A DNA stretch of 64,000 nucleotides from Flagellimonas lutaonensis (GTDB taxonomy: Bacteria > Bacteroidota > Bacteroidia > Flavobacteriales > Flavobacteriaceae). The position numbers and the translations under genes are program-made. The stretch is from contig NZ_CP011071.1 of assembly GCF_000963865.1 (NCBI RefSeq), positions 3,026,001-3,090,000 on the forward strand. The letters run 5' to 3'. Below, one piece after another: positions 41,705-50,085 of the stretch (within the stretch, counting starts at the first letter, position 1; every line of letters starts with the position of its first letter). The notes under the pieces are model-generated. The model worked only from the letters and a program-made list of their open reading frames with translations, ran no database searches and had not been told where the DNA came from.

Positions 41705-43030
41705 CTACTTCACCTCCTCCCAGTGGTCGTCCCAGTTCTTGACCTTAGGCTTGCCCAGTTTTCCTACCGATTTGGCAACCATCATCGATACGGTGGCATC
41801 ACCGGTTACGTTTACAACCGTCCGGCACATATCCAAGGGCCTGTCAACGGCAAAAATCAGCGCCAGACCAATGGCCAATTTGTCGGGCGGAAACCCAATC
41901 GATTCTAAAACAATAACCAACATGACCATGCCTGCCCCGGGTACGGCGGCAGAGCCAATGGAGGCCAGCAGGGCAGTAAGTACAATCGTTAGCTGCCCTG
42001 AAAAATCCAACGGAAAGCCCAATGCCTGTGCAATGAACACAGCTGCCACGCCTTGATATAGGCTGGTGCCATCCATATTGATGGTGGCCCCAACGGGAAG
42101 CACAAAGCTCGAAACCTCTTTATCGACCCCTATATGCTCCTCTACCCTTTCCATGGTCACGGGCAAGGTTGCCGCGCTCGAACTGGTCGAAAAGGCAAGC
42201 AATTGTGCAGGACTGATTTTGCTCAAAAAGGTCAGGGGATTATATCGTGTGAAAGTGGAGACCGCAATACTGTAGAAAACGATCATCAGCAAGAGCCCCA
42301 AGACAACTACGCCAGCATACTTCAAAAGGGCCAGCAGCAATTCGGGATCGCTCGAAGAGACCACCACCCCTGCCAATAAGGCAAAAACAGCATAAGGAGC
42401 TGTGAGCATGATTAGGTCGACCATCTTCAGAACTACCTCGTTAAGGGAATCAAAAAAGTTTTTGAGGGGCTTTGCGTCTTTCTCACCGATCAACAGCATC
42501 GATATGCCAAAGAAAATCGCAAAAAATATTACCTGTAGCATTAAACTGTTAAAAGACATGGCAAATATGGCATTGTCTGGCACCATATCTACCAAAAACT
42601 GTAAGGGGCCACTTTCTTTTTGACGAGACGCTTCCTCAATCTTTGAGGTGACCCCTGCGTCTGCAGCATAGGTGGCCGTCAACTTGTCAATGGTGTCTTG
42701 TGAGATTCCTTCACCCGGTTTCAATGCATTTACCAACAATAAACCTATGGTTATGGCAATTACCGTTGTGCATATATAGATAATGATAGTTCGTACCCCG
42801 ATATCCCTGAACCTTGAAATATCCTTTAAATCTGAAATACCCTTGATAAGCGATGCCAAAATGAGCGGAATGGCTATCAGCTTCAACAGTCTTACAAAGA
42901 TGGTTCCGAACGGGTTGATCCAATCAGCGACAAAATCACGCCCCCAATCCGGGTAGGTCATAATAAATCCGAAGACAATACCGAGCAACATCCCAATCAA
43001 AATCTGCCAATGCAGTTGCAATTTTCGCAT
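41705..43030 (-). CDS. dicarboxylate/amino acid:cation symporter (DAACS/GltP family)
   Basis: The protein has 441 residues with eight or so membrane helices and two re-entrant loops. FSTSSSAATLPVTMERVEEH is the serine-rich HP1 motif, and VGATINMDGTSLYQGVAAVF carries the NMDGT cation/substrate motif; PGAGMVMLVIVLESIGFP forms HP2, and AVDRPLDMCRTVVNVTGDA is the final helix with the substrate Arg and Asp. It takes up glutamate, aspartate or C4-dicarboxylates with Na+ or H+. The ligase operon lies 59 bp downstream on the same strand, so transcription may continue into it. Confidence 0.95.
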   Translation of the reverse strand: MRKLQLHWQILIGMLLGIVFGFIMTYPDWGRDFVADWINPFGTIFVRLLKLIAIPLILASLIKGISDLKDISRFRDIGVRTIIIYICTTVIAITIGLLLVNALKPGEGISQDTIDKLTATYAADAGVTSKIEEASRQKESGPLQFLVDMVPDNAIFAMSFNSLMLQVIFFAIFFGISMLLIGEKDAKPLKNFFDSLNEVVLKMVDLIMLTAPYAVFALLAGVVVSSSDPELLLALLKYAGVVVLGLLLMIVFYSIAVSTFTRYNPLTFLSKISPAQLLAFSTSSSAATLPVTMERVEEHIGVDKEVSSFVLPVGATINMDGTSLYQGVAAVFIAQALGFPLDFSGQLTIVLTALLASIGSAAVPGAGMVMLVIVLESIGFPPDKLAIGLALIFAVDRPLDMCRTVVNVTGDATVSMMVAKSVGKLGKPKVKNWDDHWEEVK

Positions 43031-43068
43031 AGTTTGAGTTTTGTCGGGTAAGATACCATTTATCGCAA

Positions 43069-43140
43069 AAAGTACGAAATGCGAAATGGGAAGTTAGAAA
43101 TACGAAATAGAATATATATGAAATACGAAATTAGAAATGT
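43069..43140. repeat. GAAAT-rich simple repeat
   Basis: A chain of GAAAT units with 3-9-base spacers (for example GAAATACGAAATAGAA and GAAATACGAAATTAGAAAT) fills the gap between the symporter and aroC genes. It resembles the short copy at 25.49 kb. The core GAAATACGAAAT occurs twice, at about 43096 and 43120. Confidence 0.6.
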
Positions 43141-43189
43141 AAAAAGAGAAAAGCGATATTTGAATTATAGGATTCTGAAAGACAAACCT

Positions 43190-44254
43190 TTAAACTTTGT
43201 TGATGCGTGCCAACAACCAATGATCGGCCAGTACCAGTGCGGTCATGGCCTCGACTATAGGTACGGCGCGGGGCACTACACAGGGATCATGGCGGCCTTT
43301 GCCCTGAGCCTTGACCTTCTCCCCTTTTTTATTGATGGTCTCATAGCCTTGAAGTACCGTTGCCACAGGTTTAAAGGCCACATTGAAGTAAATGTCCATT
43401 CCATTGCTGATACCCCCTTGTATGCCCCCACTATGGTTGGTGGTCGTTGAACCATCGCTGTTAAAGCCATCGTTGTGCTCGCTGCCCTTCATGGCTACCC
43501 CGGCAAAGCCGCTGCCGTATTCAAAGCCCTTTACGGCATTTATGGAGAGCATGGCCTTGCCCAGATCGGCGTGCAATTTGTCAAATACGGGTTCACCAAG
43601 ACCCACCGGTATGTTTTTGGCCACGCAAGTGACCACACCACCAACGGTATCACCTTGTTTTTTGATGGTCTTGATATAGTCCTCCATTTTTGCGGCCATG
43701 GTTGGGTCAGGGCAACGAACAGGATTGCTCTCGATGTTCGAGAAATCAAGTTTTTGATAGGGCGTTTCAAGTTTTATGTTGCCTACTTGCGACACAAAAG
43801 CCTGTATCTGAACGCCCTGGAGCAATTGTTTGGCAATGGCACCGGCCACTACCCTACTGGCTGTTTCACGGGCCGAACTGCGGCCTCCGCCGCGATAATC
43901 GCGAAAACCATATTTCTGGTCATAAACAAAATCGGCATGTGAGGGCCGGTACGAATCTTTGATATGCGAGTAATCTTTCGATTTTTGGTTGGTGTTGTGT
44001 ATGGCAAAGCCAATGGGCGTGCCGGTGGTCTTTCCTTCAAACAAACCGGAGTAGAATTCAACGGTATCGGGTTCTTTTCGTTGGGTGGTTATGGCCGATT
44101 GTCCCGGGCGGCGGCGGTCCAATTCATTTTGAACGGCGTTTAAGTCAAGTTCCAGGCCTGCGGGGCAGCCATCGATTATGCCACCGATGGCCTTACCGTG
44201 CGATTCGCCGAATGTTGTGAGCTTGAAAAGATGTCCGAAAGTGTTTCCCGCCAT
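43190..44254 (-). CDS. aroC: chorismate synthase
   Basis: The protein has 354 residues and all usual signatures: [20 protein letters not shown] at the start, [40 protein letters not shown], and a C-terminal [20 protein letters not shown]. It converts EPSP to chorismate with reduced FMN in the cytoplasm, the last step of the shikimate pathway. The length is normal. No other shikimate genes are adjacent. TACCTTTG on the minus strand at 44275-44282 is its likely -7 box. Confidence 0.98.
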   Translation of the reverse strand: MAGNTFGHLFKLTTFGESHGKAIGGIIDGCPAGLELDLNAVQNELDRRRPGQSAITTQRKEPDTVEFYSGLFEGKTTGTPIGFAIHNTNQKSKDYSHIKDSYRPSHADFVYDQKYGFRDYRGGGRSSARETASRVVAGAIAKQLLQGVQIQAFVSQVGNIKLETPYQKLDFSNIESNPVRCPDPTMAAKMEDYIKTIKKQGDTVGGVVTCVAKNIPVGLGEPVFDKLHADLGKAMLSINAVKGFEYGSGFAGVAMKGSEHNDGFNSDGSTTTNHSGGIQGGISNGMDIYFNVAFKPVATVLQGYETINKKGEKVKAQGKGRHDPCVVPRAVPIVEAMTALVLADHWLLARINKV

Positions 44255-44274
44255 ATATGCTGTTTCAATGCTGT

Positions 44275-44282
44275 CAAAGGTA
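44275..44282 (-). promoter_or_regulatory. -7 box TACCTTTG of aroC
   Basis: Read on the minus strand this is an exact TAnnTTTG match 20 nt before the aroC ATG. Confidence 0.65.
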
Positions 44283-44445
44283 AATGTTATATGCGGTATA
44301 GAAAAACTCCAATTTTCTTAATACTACCGTAACATTGTTTTAAGGACGGTGACAATTGTTTAACACTTTTCTTAAATATACTTCACATCAACTTGATCTT
44401 AATTTCACCATGGCACCATTACTTTGCAGCTAAATTCCTGAAGTT

Positions 44446-45354
44446 TTGAAAAAAAGAAAATTAGAGCTGGCCGTAATCTCTGATGTACACTTGGGCACCT
44501 ATGGGTGCCATGCCGACGAATTGATTGCCTATTTGAACAGTATTGAGCCCAAAAAGCTCGTTTTGAACGGTGATATCATCGACATTTGGCAGTTCAGCAA
44601 ACGCTATTTTCCTGCTTCACATCTCAAAGTGCTGAAAAAATTGATAGGCATGGCCGCAAAGGGTGTTCAAGTCTTTTACATTACGGGCAACCACGACGAG
44701 GTGTTGAGAAAGTTTGCTGATACTACCGTGGGCAATGTTACCATTGCCAATAAATTGGTTTTGGAGCTTGATGGTAAAAAGGCTTGGATTTTTCATGGGG
44801 ATGTTTTTGATATCTCCATCCAAAACGCTAAATGGCTGGCCAAGTTAGGCGGGTATGGCTACGACTTGCTCATTCTCTTGAACCGTATGGTCAACGGGTT
44901 CTTGAACAAAATGGGGAAAGAACGGTACTCACTCTCAAAACGAATCAAGAACGGTGTAAAAAGCGCCGTTAAATACGTAGACAATTTTGAACGTACAGCC
45001 TGCGATCTTGCCATCGAGAACGGCTATGATTATGTGGTCTGCGGACACATCCACCAACCGAAAAAGGAAATGTACGCAAATAAGATGGGTAGTTGCACCT
45101 ACCTTAATTCCGGTGATTGGGTTGAGAACCTTACTGCCTTAGAGTATTCGTTTAAAAGATGGAAAGTCTACCACTTTAACCAAGACAAGCTATCATCATT
45201 CTTTGTCGATGATGATGTAAAAGAGCTCGATATCAACGAGCTGTTCACATCGATTACCGCAGAGCGTGAAAAACCCAAAAAGAAAAACGAGACCATCTCT
45301 GATGGCGAACAGTTAAAAGACCATGGCCTGTCTCAAAATGGTAACGGGGTGTAA
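44446..45354 (+). CDS. LpxH-like metallophosphoesterase (UDP-2,3-diacylglucosamine diphosphatase candidate)
   Basis: The protein has 302 residues with the calcineurin-like metal motifs AVISDVHLGTYG, VLNGDIIDIWQF, FYITGNHDE and FHGDVFD ... VVCGHIHQPK. The middle insert (YGYDLLILLNRMVNGFLNKM) is hydrophobic, as expected for an enzyme acting on lipid A precursors. The start is TTG at 44446; the in-frame ATG at 44410 is followed by a stop after seven codons. The C-terminal 40 residues are hydrophilic and overlap the 3' end of the convergent FAD oxidase gene by 42 bp. UDP-diacylglucosamine is the best substrate guess. Confidence 0.85.
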   Translation: MKKRKLELAVISDVHLGTYGCHADELIAYLNSIEPKKLVLNGDIIDIWQFSKRYFPASHLKVLKKLIGMAAKGVQVFYITGNHDEVLRKFADTTVGNVTIANKLVLELDGKKAWIFHGDVFDISIQNAKWLAKLGGYGYDLLILLNRMVNGFLNKMGKERYSLSKRIKNGVKSAVKYVDNFERTACDLAIENGYDYVVCGHIHQPKKEMYANKMGSCTYLNSGDWVENLTALEYSFKRWKVYHFNQDKLSSFFVDDDVKELDINELFTSITAEREKPKKKNETISDGEQLKDHGLSQNGNGV

Positions 45355-48225
45355 TGCCTTTCTTCCCGTACCATCCAATATCTGATGGCGGCAGCTGGTA
45401 CCGTTGGCCGCTATAATGGTATCGCTATCACTCTTTCTGACGGAAGGAAACAGCTTTAGTTCGCCGATGGCCATACTTGTCGCGTAATGTTCCTTTTCGT
45501 ATCCAAACGAACCTGCCATGCCACAACAACCCGAGGATATAATGGAGACCTCGTAGTTTTTGGGCAGGTTCAAGATATCAAAGGTCACCTTTTGGTTCGA
45601 AAGCGCCTTTTGGTGGCAGTGGCCATGTATTTTAATTTTTCTCGGGGTCTCTGTAAACTGTTCGGTCTTGATGTTGCCCTTAATGATCTCGCCGGCCAAA
45701 AATTCCTCTATCAAAAACGATTGGTTCGCCAAACGCCCTGCATTTTCAGAATCTTGTGCCAATCGCTTGTATTCATCCCGAAAAGTTAGGACGGCAGAAG
45801 GTTCCAGCCCTACTATCGGGGTGGCCGCCTGTACCAGTGATATTGTTCTTGAGATATTCAAATCGGCAAGTTTTTTGGCTTGTTTTAAAAACCCCTTTGA
45901 AATATAAGTGCGACCACTTTCGGCAAACAGCAATTCGACCTCATAGCCCAAACGGGTCAAAAGTTCAATGGCATCTTTGCCTACCTCAACATCTAAATAG
46001 CGGGTAAACTCATCAATGTATAAAACAACCTTTTTATTTGTTGTAATTTTCTCTTTTTTAAGTTGTTGAAGATGCTTATCAAAATCAAAACTATAAATTT
46101 TTGGGAAACTTCTTTCAGTGGCCACCCCAACGGATTTCGCCAACCATTTCGACATTATTTTTGAACCGTACAGCAAATTGGCAAGTCCACTGACCTTGCT
46201 GGCCAACCGGTTGACTTTTGTGTTGTGCGCAAACAGTTTGCTACGCAGCGAATAGCCGTTGGCCTCTTGATAGTTGTATTGAAATTCGGCTTTTAACGTT
46301 GCCACATCCACATTGCTGGGGCACTCACGGGCACAAGCCTTGCAGCTTAGGCATAGGTCAAAGACTTCTTTCAGTTCTTCATGGTCAAAACGGTTGTTTT
46401 TTTCAGAATGGGTCAAAAACTCCCGAAGGGCATTGGCTCTGCCCCGGGTGGTATCCTTTTCGTTTTTGGTGGCATGGTAGCTTGGGCACATGGCGCCGAC
46501 CATATGATGGGTTTTTCGGCAATCGCCGCTACCGTTGCACTTTTCCGCGGCCCGTAAGATACCCTGACTGTCTGAAAAGTCCATTAGCGTGTCGATTTCG
46601 GGCTCTTTTCTGTCAACTTCGTACCGCAACGAGGCATCCATCGGATAGGGATCCACGATTTTGCCGGGGTTCAGAATGCCGTGTGGATCAAAAAGCGATT
46701 TGATACGGCGCAGCAATGCATAATTTTTTTCGCCTATCATCAAAGGGATGAACTCTGCCCGAACGATGCCATCGCCGTGCTCACCGCTGAAACTTCCCCT
46801 ATATTTTTTGGTCAATTGGGCGACTTCGGCGGTAATTTGCCGAAATAGCTTGACATCAGAACTTTTCTTAAGGTTCAGAATGGGGCGCAGGTGCAGTTCG
46901 CCCGCCCCGGCATGGGCATAATAAACGGCTTCTTGTCCGTAGTTCCGCATGATTTCGGTGAACTCCATGATGAAGTCCTTTAAATCTTCCAAAGCCACTG
47001 CTGTATCTTCGATACAGGCTACGGCCTTGCGGTCACCTACCATATTGCCCAACAACCCCAAGCCTGCTTTTCGAAGCTCCAACGCCTTGTTGATGTCATC
47101 CCCGCACAATACCGGACTTGCATAGCTCAAGCCTGAGTTTTCAAGGGTCTGCAATAGGGCATCAAGTTGTTCTTGCAATGCTTCTTCGGTGTGTGCCCTA
47201 AGCTCGAGCATCAAAATGGCAGCAGGGTCACCCTCTACAAAAAAGCGGTTGGCCAATTGTTGGCGGTTGTTCTTGGTGCAGTCAAGAATGACCTTGTCCA
47301 TCATCTCGCAGGTAAACAAACCGTGTTTCATTACAGGGGCCACATCGCCCAGACAGGCCTCTAAGGTGTTGTAGTGCGTGGCCACCATGGCAGACAACGG
47401 CGGTGGCAGATCGTCTAACTGCAAGGTTATTTCAGTGGTAAAGGCAAGGGTGCCCTCGCTGCCGCAGAGCAGTTTACAGAAATTGAAACCGTTTTCACCG
47501 TCACCAAAGAGATTGTTCATAAGTAGCTCATCAATAGCATAACCCGTGTTTCTACGGTGGATTTCAGGTTTTGGAAACTCTTTCGCTATCTCCTTTTGGG
47601 TGGTTGCATCTGACAGTTCGCTTTTGACCGTGGCATATAATTGCCCCTCAAAATCTTTTTGTGCGGCCTTTTTTTCAAACCCACTTTCATCCATCTCCCC
47701 AAAAACAGCAGTGCTTCCATCAGAAAGGATGGTTTTGAGGGCTACCACCTTATCGCGCGTCACCCCGAACTTTATAGATGTGGTTCCAGAAGAGTTATTG
47801 CCTACCATCCCCCCTATCATACAACGGTTCGAGGTTGAGGTGTTCGGCCCAAAGAACAGTCCGTATGGTTTTAGGTATTGGTTGAGTTCATCACGAATCA
47901 CCCCTGGTTGTACCGTGACCTGCCTTCTATCTGTATCTACCTTCAAAATCTTGGTAAAATGTTTAGAGGTGTCAACGATTATTCCCTCGCCTACACATTG
48001 GCCTGCCAGAGAGGTACCTGCGGTACGCGGCACAAGACCAATGTTGTTTTTGTTGGCAAATTGAACCAAAACCTTGATATCTTGTTCGTTTTTCGGATAG
48101 GCAACAGCAAGTGGTAATTTGCGATACACAGAGGCATCGGTGGCATAGAGAGACCTTGTCAATTTGTCAGTATGCAGACTGCCCTGCAAGCAGGAAGAGA
48201 GTAATTTCAGGGAAGATTTGTTCAA
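45313..48225 (-). CDS. FAD-linked oxidase with Fe-S and cysteine-rich (CCG) domains, D-lactate dehydrogenase type
   Basis: The 970-residue chain has an FAD-binding domain (PRTAGTSLAGQCVGEGIIVD near 66, RCMIGGMVGNNSSGTTSIKF near 135), an FAD-oxidase C-terminal domain (about 260-530, GSFSGEHGDGIVRAEFIP), two 4Fe-4S sites (CNGSGDCRKTHHMVGAMCP; CLSCKACARECPSNVD) and a C-terminal CCG domain (GHCHQKALS, SGCCGMAGSFGYEKEH). It oxidises a 2-hydroxyacid such as D-lactate or glycolate into the quinone pool. All parts are fused in one protein. The start is TTG at 48225; an in-frame upstream stop excludes an earlier ATG. Its 3' end overlaps the LpxH-like gene. Confidence 0.92.
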   Translation of the reverse strand: MNKSSLKLLSSCLQGSLHTDKLTRSLYATDASVYRKLPLAVAYPKNEQDIKVLVQFANKNNIGLVPRTAGTSLAGQCVGEGIIVDTSKHFTKILKVDTDRRQVTVQPGVIRDELNQYLKPYGLFFGPNTSTSNRCMIGGMVGNNSSGTTSIKFGVTRDKVVALKTILSDGSTAVFGEMDESGFEKKAAQKDFEGQLYATVKSELSDATTQKEIAKEFPKPEIHRRNTGYAIDELLMNNLFGDGENGFNFCKLLCGSEGTLAFTTEITLQLDDLPPPLSAMVATHYNTLEACLGDVAPVMKHGLFTCEMMDKVILDCTKNNRQQLANRFFVEGDPAAILMLELRAHTEEALQEQLDALLQTLENSGLSYASPVLCGDDINKALELRKAGLGLLGNMVGDRKAVACIEDTAVALEDLKDFIMEFTEIMRNYGQEAVYYAHAGAGELHLRPILNLKKSSDVKLFRQITAEVAQLTKKYRGSFSGEHGDGIVRAEFIPLMIGEKNYALLRRIKSLFDPHGILNPGKIVDPYPMDASLRYEVDRKEPEIDTLMDFSDSQGILRAAEKCNGSGDCRKTHHMVGAMCPSYHATKNEKDTTRGRANALREFLTHSEKNNRFDHEELKEVFDLCLSCKACARECPSNVDVATLKAEFQYNYQEANGYSLRSKLFAHNTKVNRLASKVSGLANLLYGSKIMSKWLAKSVGVATERSFPKIYSFDFDKHLQQLKKEKITTNKKVVLYIDEFTRYLDVEVGKDAIELLTRLGYEVELLFAESGRTYISKGFLKQAKKLADLNISRTISLVQAATPIVGLEPSAVLTFRDEYKRLAQDSENAGRLANQSFLIEEFLAGEIIKGNIKTEQFTETPRKIKIHGHCHQKALSNQKVTFDILNLPKNYEVSIISSGCCGMAGSFGYEKEHYATSMAIGELKLFPSVRKSDSDTIIAANGTSCRHQILDGTGRKALHPVTILRQAMVF

Positions 48226-48275
48226 TTCGGAACAATTTTTGAGTAATGAAACAAGTTATAACCAAAATAGCGAAA

Positions 48276-48283
48276 CAAAGCTA
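48276..48283 (-). promoter_or_regulatory. -7 box TAGCTTTG of the FAD oxidase gene
   Basis: This is an exact TAnnTTTG match on the minus strand, 50 nt before the TTG start at 48225. Confidence 0.55.
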
Positions 48284-48312
48284 TCCATATTTTTAAACTA
48301 AAAGAGAAACTC

Positions 48313-48807
48313 ATGAAGATTACCACATTTTTTTCTGTCGTACTTTTAATTGCAACGGCCTCGCTGAGCGCCCAGAGTATATCAGACCATACCTTAGGCC
48401 TCCGTTTGGGCGATAGCGATGGGTTTGGTGCCGAGATCTCGTATCAGAAATCAATTGCCCAGTTCAACCGGGCAGAGTTCAACCTGGGTTGGCGAGATAG
48501 TAGAAACTTCGATGCCTTCAAGCTATCAGGCGTGTACCAATGGGTACACAATTTAGATGGCGGCTTCAACTGGTACTATGGCGTTGGCGGCGGTCTGGGA
48601 AGTGTAGATTTTGCCCCTGTGCCCGATGGTGACGATGATGACGGGCTCTTTGTTTTTGCTGCCGGTAATCTGGGCATCGAGTATGATTTTGACATCCCTT
48701 TGTTGTTATCGTTGGACTTCAGGCCAGAGATTGGAATTCTTGGTTACGATGGCTTCAGTGATAATTTTGATTTCGATATTGCGCTGGGTATCCGATACCA
48801 GTTTTAA
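48313..48807 (+). CDS. small outer-membrane beta-barrel protein, hypothetical
   Basis: The protein has 164 residues with a signal peptide (cleavage near SLSAQ). The mature part is a series of amphipathic strands (HTLGLRLGDSDGFGAEISYQ, AEFNLGWRDSRNFDAFKLSG, WYYGVGGGLGSVDFA) and ends in a C-terminal aromatic residue (LGIRYQF), the usual outer-membrane insertion signal. An acidic DGDDDDG loop is probably extracellular or periplasmic. It resembles small OmpX/OmpW-like barrels. The function is unknown. A strong terminator follows. Confidence 0.78.
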   Translation: MKITTFFSVVLLIATASLSAQSISDHTLGLRLGDSDGFGAEISYQKSIAQFNRAEFNLGWRDSRNFDAFKLSGVYQWVHNLDGGFNWYYGVGGGLGSVDFAPVPDGDDDDGLFVFAAGNLGIEYDFDIPLLLSLDFRPEIGILGYDGFSDNFDFDIALGIRYQF

Positions 48808-48828
48808 AAGTTATCAACACGAAACAGG

Positions 48829-48857
48829 GCCCTTAACTTATGTTAGGGGCTTTTTTT
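48829..48857 (+). terminator. intrinsic terminator after the barrel gene
   Basis: GCCCTTAAC (48829-48837), TTAT, GTTAGGGGC (48842-48850) form a 9-bp stem with one G-T pair, followed by TTTTTTT. Confidence 0.9.
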
Positions 48858-48874
48858 ATCCCCTGCTTTATCAA

Positions 48875-48882
48875 TACCTTTG
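48875..48882 (+). promoter_or_regulatory. -7 box TACCTTTG of the TlpA-like gene
   Basis: This is an exact TAnnTTTG match, 21 nt before the ATG at 48904 and 17 bp after the preceding terminator. Confidence 0.7.
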
Positions 48883-48903
48883 CGGTTCAAACAAATTTGT
48901 TCT

Positions 48904-50013
48904 ATGAAAAAAATAGTATTTGCCCTGACCACAATTGCCATGTTCGTTGCTTGTGACCAAGCGAAGAACGGCTACACTTTGACCGGAAGTATAGATGGAG
49001 AAGTGGAAAACGGCACAAACGTTTATTTAAGAACCACCGATACCCTAAACCAGTTGATCGATGTCGACACGGTCCAGGTCAACGAGGGAGGTTTCGAGTT
49101 TGCCGGAAACCAAGAAATTCCACAGCTTCACTATCTTTTTGTGGAAGGAATCATGGGCAACGTACCGGTAATATTGGAGAATGGAGCCATTAACGTGGAA
49201 TTTCAAAAAGACAGCATGGCCTTTGCCGAAATTAAGGGCACCTACCAGAATGAACGTTTTATGGAGTTTCTCGATGAGTCGCGCGACATCAACGAAAGCG
49301 GACAGTCGATCAACGATGATTTTCAAAAGGCCAACGCCGCACGCGACACCGCCATGATGGAATCGCTTCGTGAGGAGTTCTTCGAGCTGCAAGACCGGGT
49401 TAAAACGTACCATTTGGATTTTGTGAAGGAGAATCCCGATGCGTTGATATCTGCCTTGATACTTGACAATCTGCTACGCTCAAAGGTGATCGAGGCAAGT
49501 GAGGCACAGACCCTATACGATGCCTTTACCCCTGAGGTCAAGAATTCGAAACCTGGTAAGAGCATCGATAAACAACTAAAACAACAAAAGGGAACGGAAG
49601 TAGGTGCCATTGCACCGGATTTTTCGGCCCCGACACCTGATGGCGATCTGCTTGCTCTTGAAGAGGTCAAGGGCAAGGTAACCCTGATAGATTTTTGGGC
49701 GGCCTGGTGCCGGCCCTGCCGATATGAAAATCCGAATATCGTGGCGGTCTACAACAAGTACAAAGACAAGGGACTCAATATTGTCGGGGTCTCATTGGAC
49801 AACAACAAAGACCAGTGGAAGCAAGCCATTGAACAAGACGGCCTTGAATGGCACCACGTGTCGCACTTAAAGCGATTTCAAGATCCCGTGGCCCAACTAT
49901 ATAACGTTGATGCCATACCGGCAGCTTTCTTATTGGACGAAAACGGGGTCATCGTGGCCAAAAACCTTCGCGGCCCTGCCCTAGAAGAAAAAGTGGCCGA
50001 GTTGCTGAACTAA
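48904..50013 (+). CDS. TlpA-like thiol-disulfide oxidoreductase lipoprotein with DUF4369 domain
   Basis: From ATG at 48904 the protein has 369 residues with lipobox FVAC (near residue 16). The N-terminal half is a DUF4369 beta domain (YTLTGSIDGEVENGTNVYLR), followed by a helical linker. Residues about 230-369 are the thioredoxin fold: APDFSAPTPDGDLLALEEVK, TLIDFWAAWCRPCRYENPN with the CxxC active site, and VDAIPAAFLLDENGVI with the cis-Pro. It reduces or isomerises disulfides in the periplasm. It is flanked by its own -7 box and a bidirectional terminator. Confidence 0.95.
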   Translation: MKKIVFALTTIAMFVACDQAKNGYTLTGSIDGEVENGTNVYLRTTDTLNQLIDVDTVQVNEGGFEFAGNQEIPQLHYLFVEGIMGNVPVILENGAINVEFQKDSMAFAEIKGTYQNERFMEFLDESRDINESGQSINDDFQKANAARDTAMMESLREEFFELQDRVKTYHLDFVKENPDALISALILDNLLRSKVIEASEAQTLYDAFTPEVKNSKPGKSIDKQLKQQKGTEVGAIAPDFSAPTPDGDLLALEEVKGKVTLIDFWAAWCRPCRYENPNIVAVYNKYKDKGLNIVGVSLDNNKDQWKQAIEQDGLEWHHVSHLKRFQDPVAQLYNVDAIPAAFLLDENGVIVAKNLRGPALEEKVAELLN

Positions 50014-50034
50014 AGGAAGCGACTGCTGACAAAT

Positions 50035-50065
50035 AAAAAAGCCCTGATTATTCAGGGCTTTTTTT
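50035..50065. terminator. bidirectional intrinsic terminator
   Basis: AAAAAAGCCCTGA, TTAT, TCAGGGCTTTTTTT: a 7-bp GC stem (50041-50047/50052-50058) with A-run and T-run flanks, so it can end both the TlpA-like transcript and the convergent LVIVD lipoprotein transcript. Confidence 0.9.
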
Positions 50066-50085
50066 GTTGGTAGGTTATTTAGTTG

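Noticed and set aside
46218-46703. Long frame opposite the FAD oxidase gene
   Set aside because: It is antisense to the Fe-S cysteine motifs of a clear gene; the peptide shows no domain.
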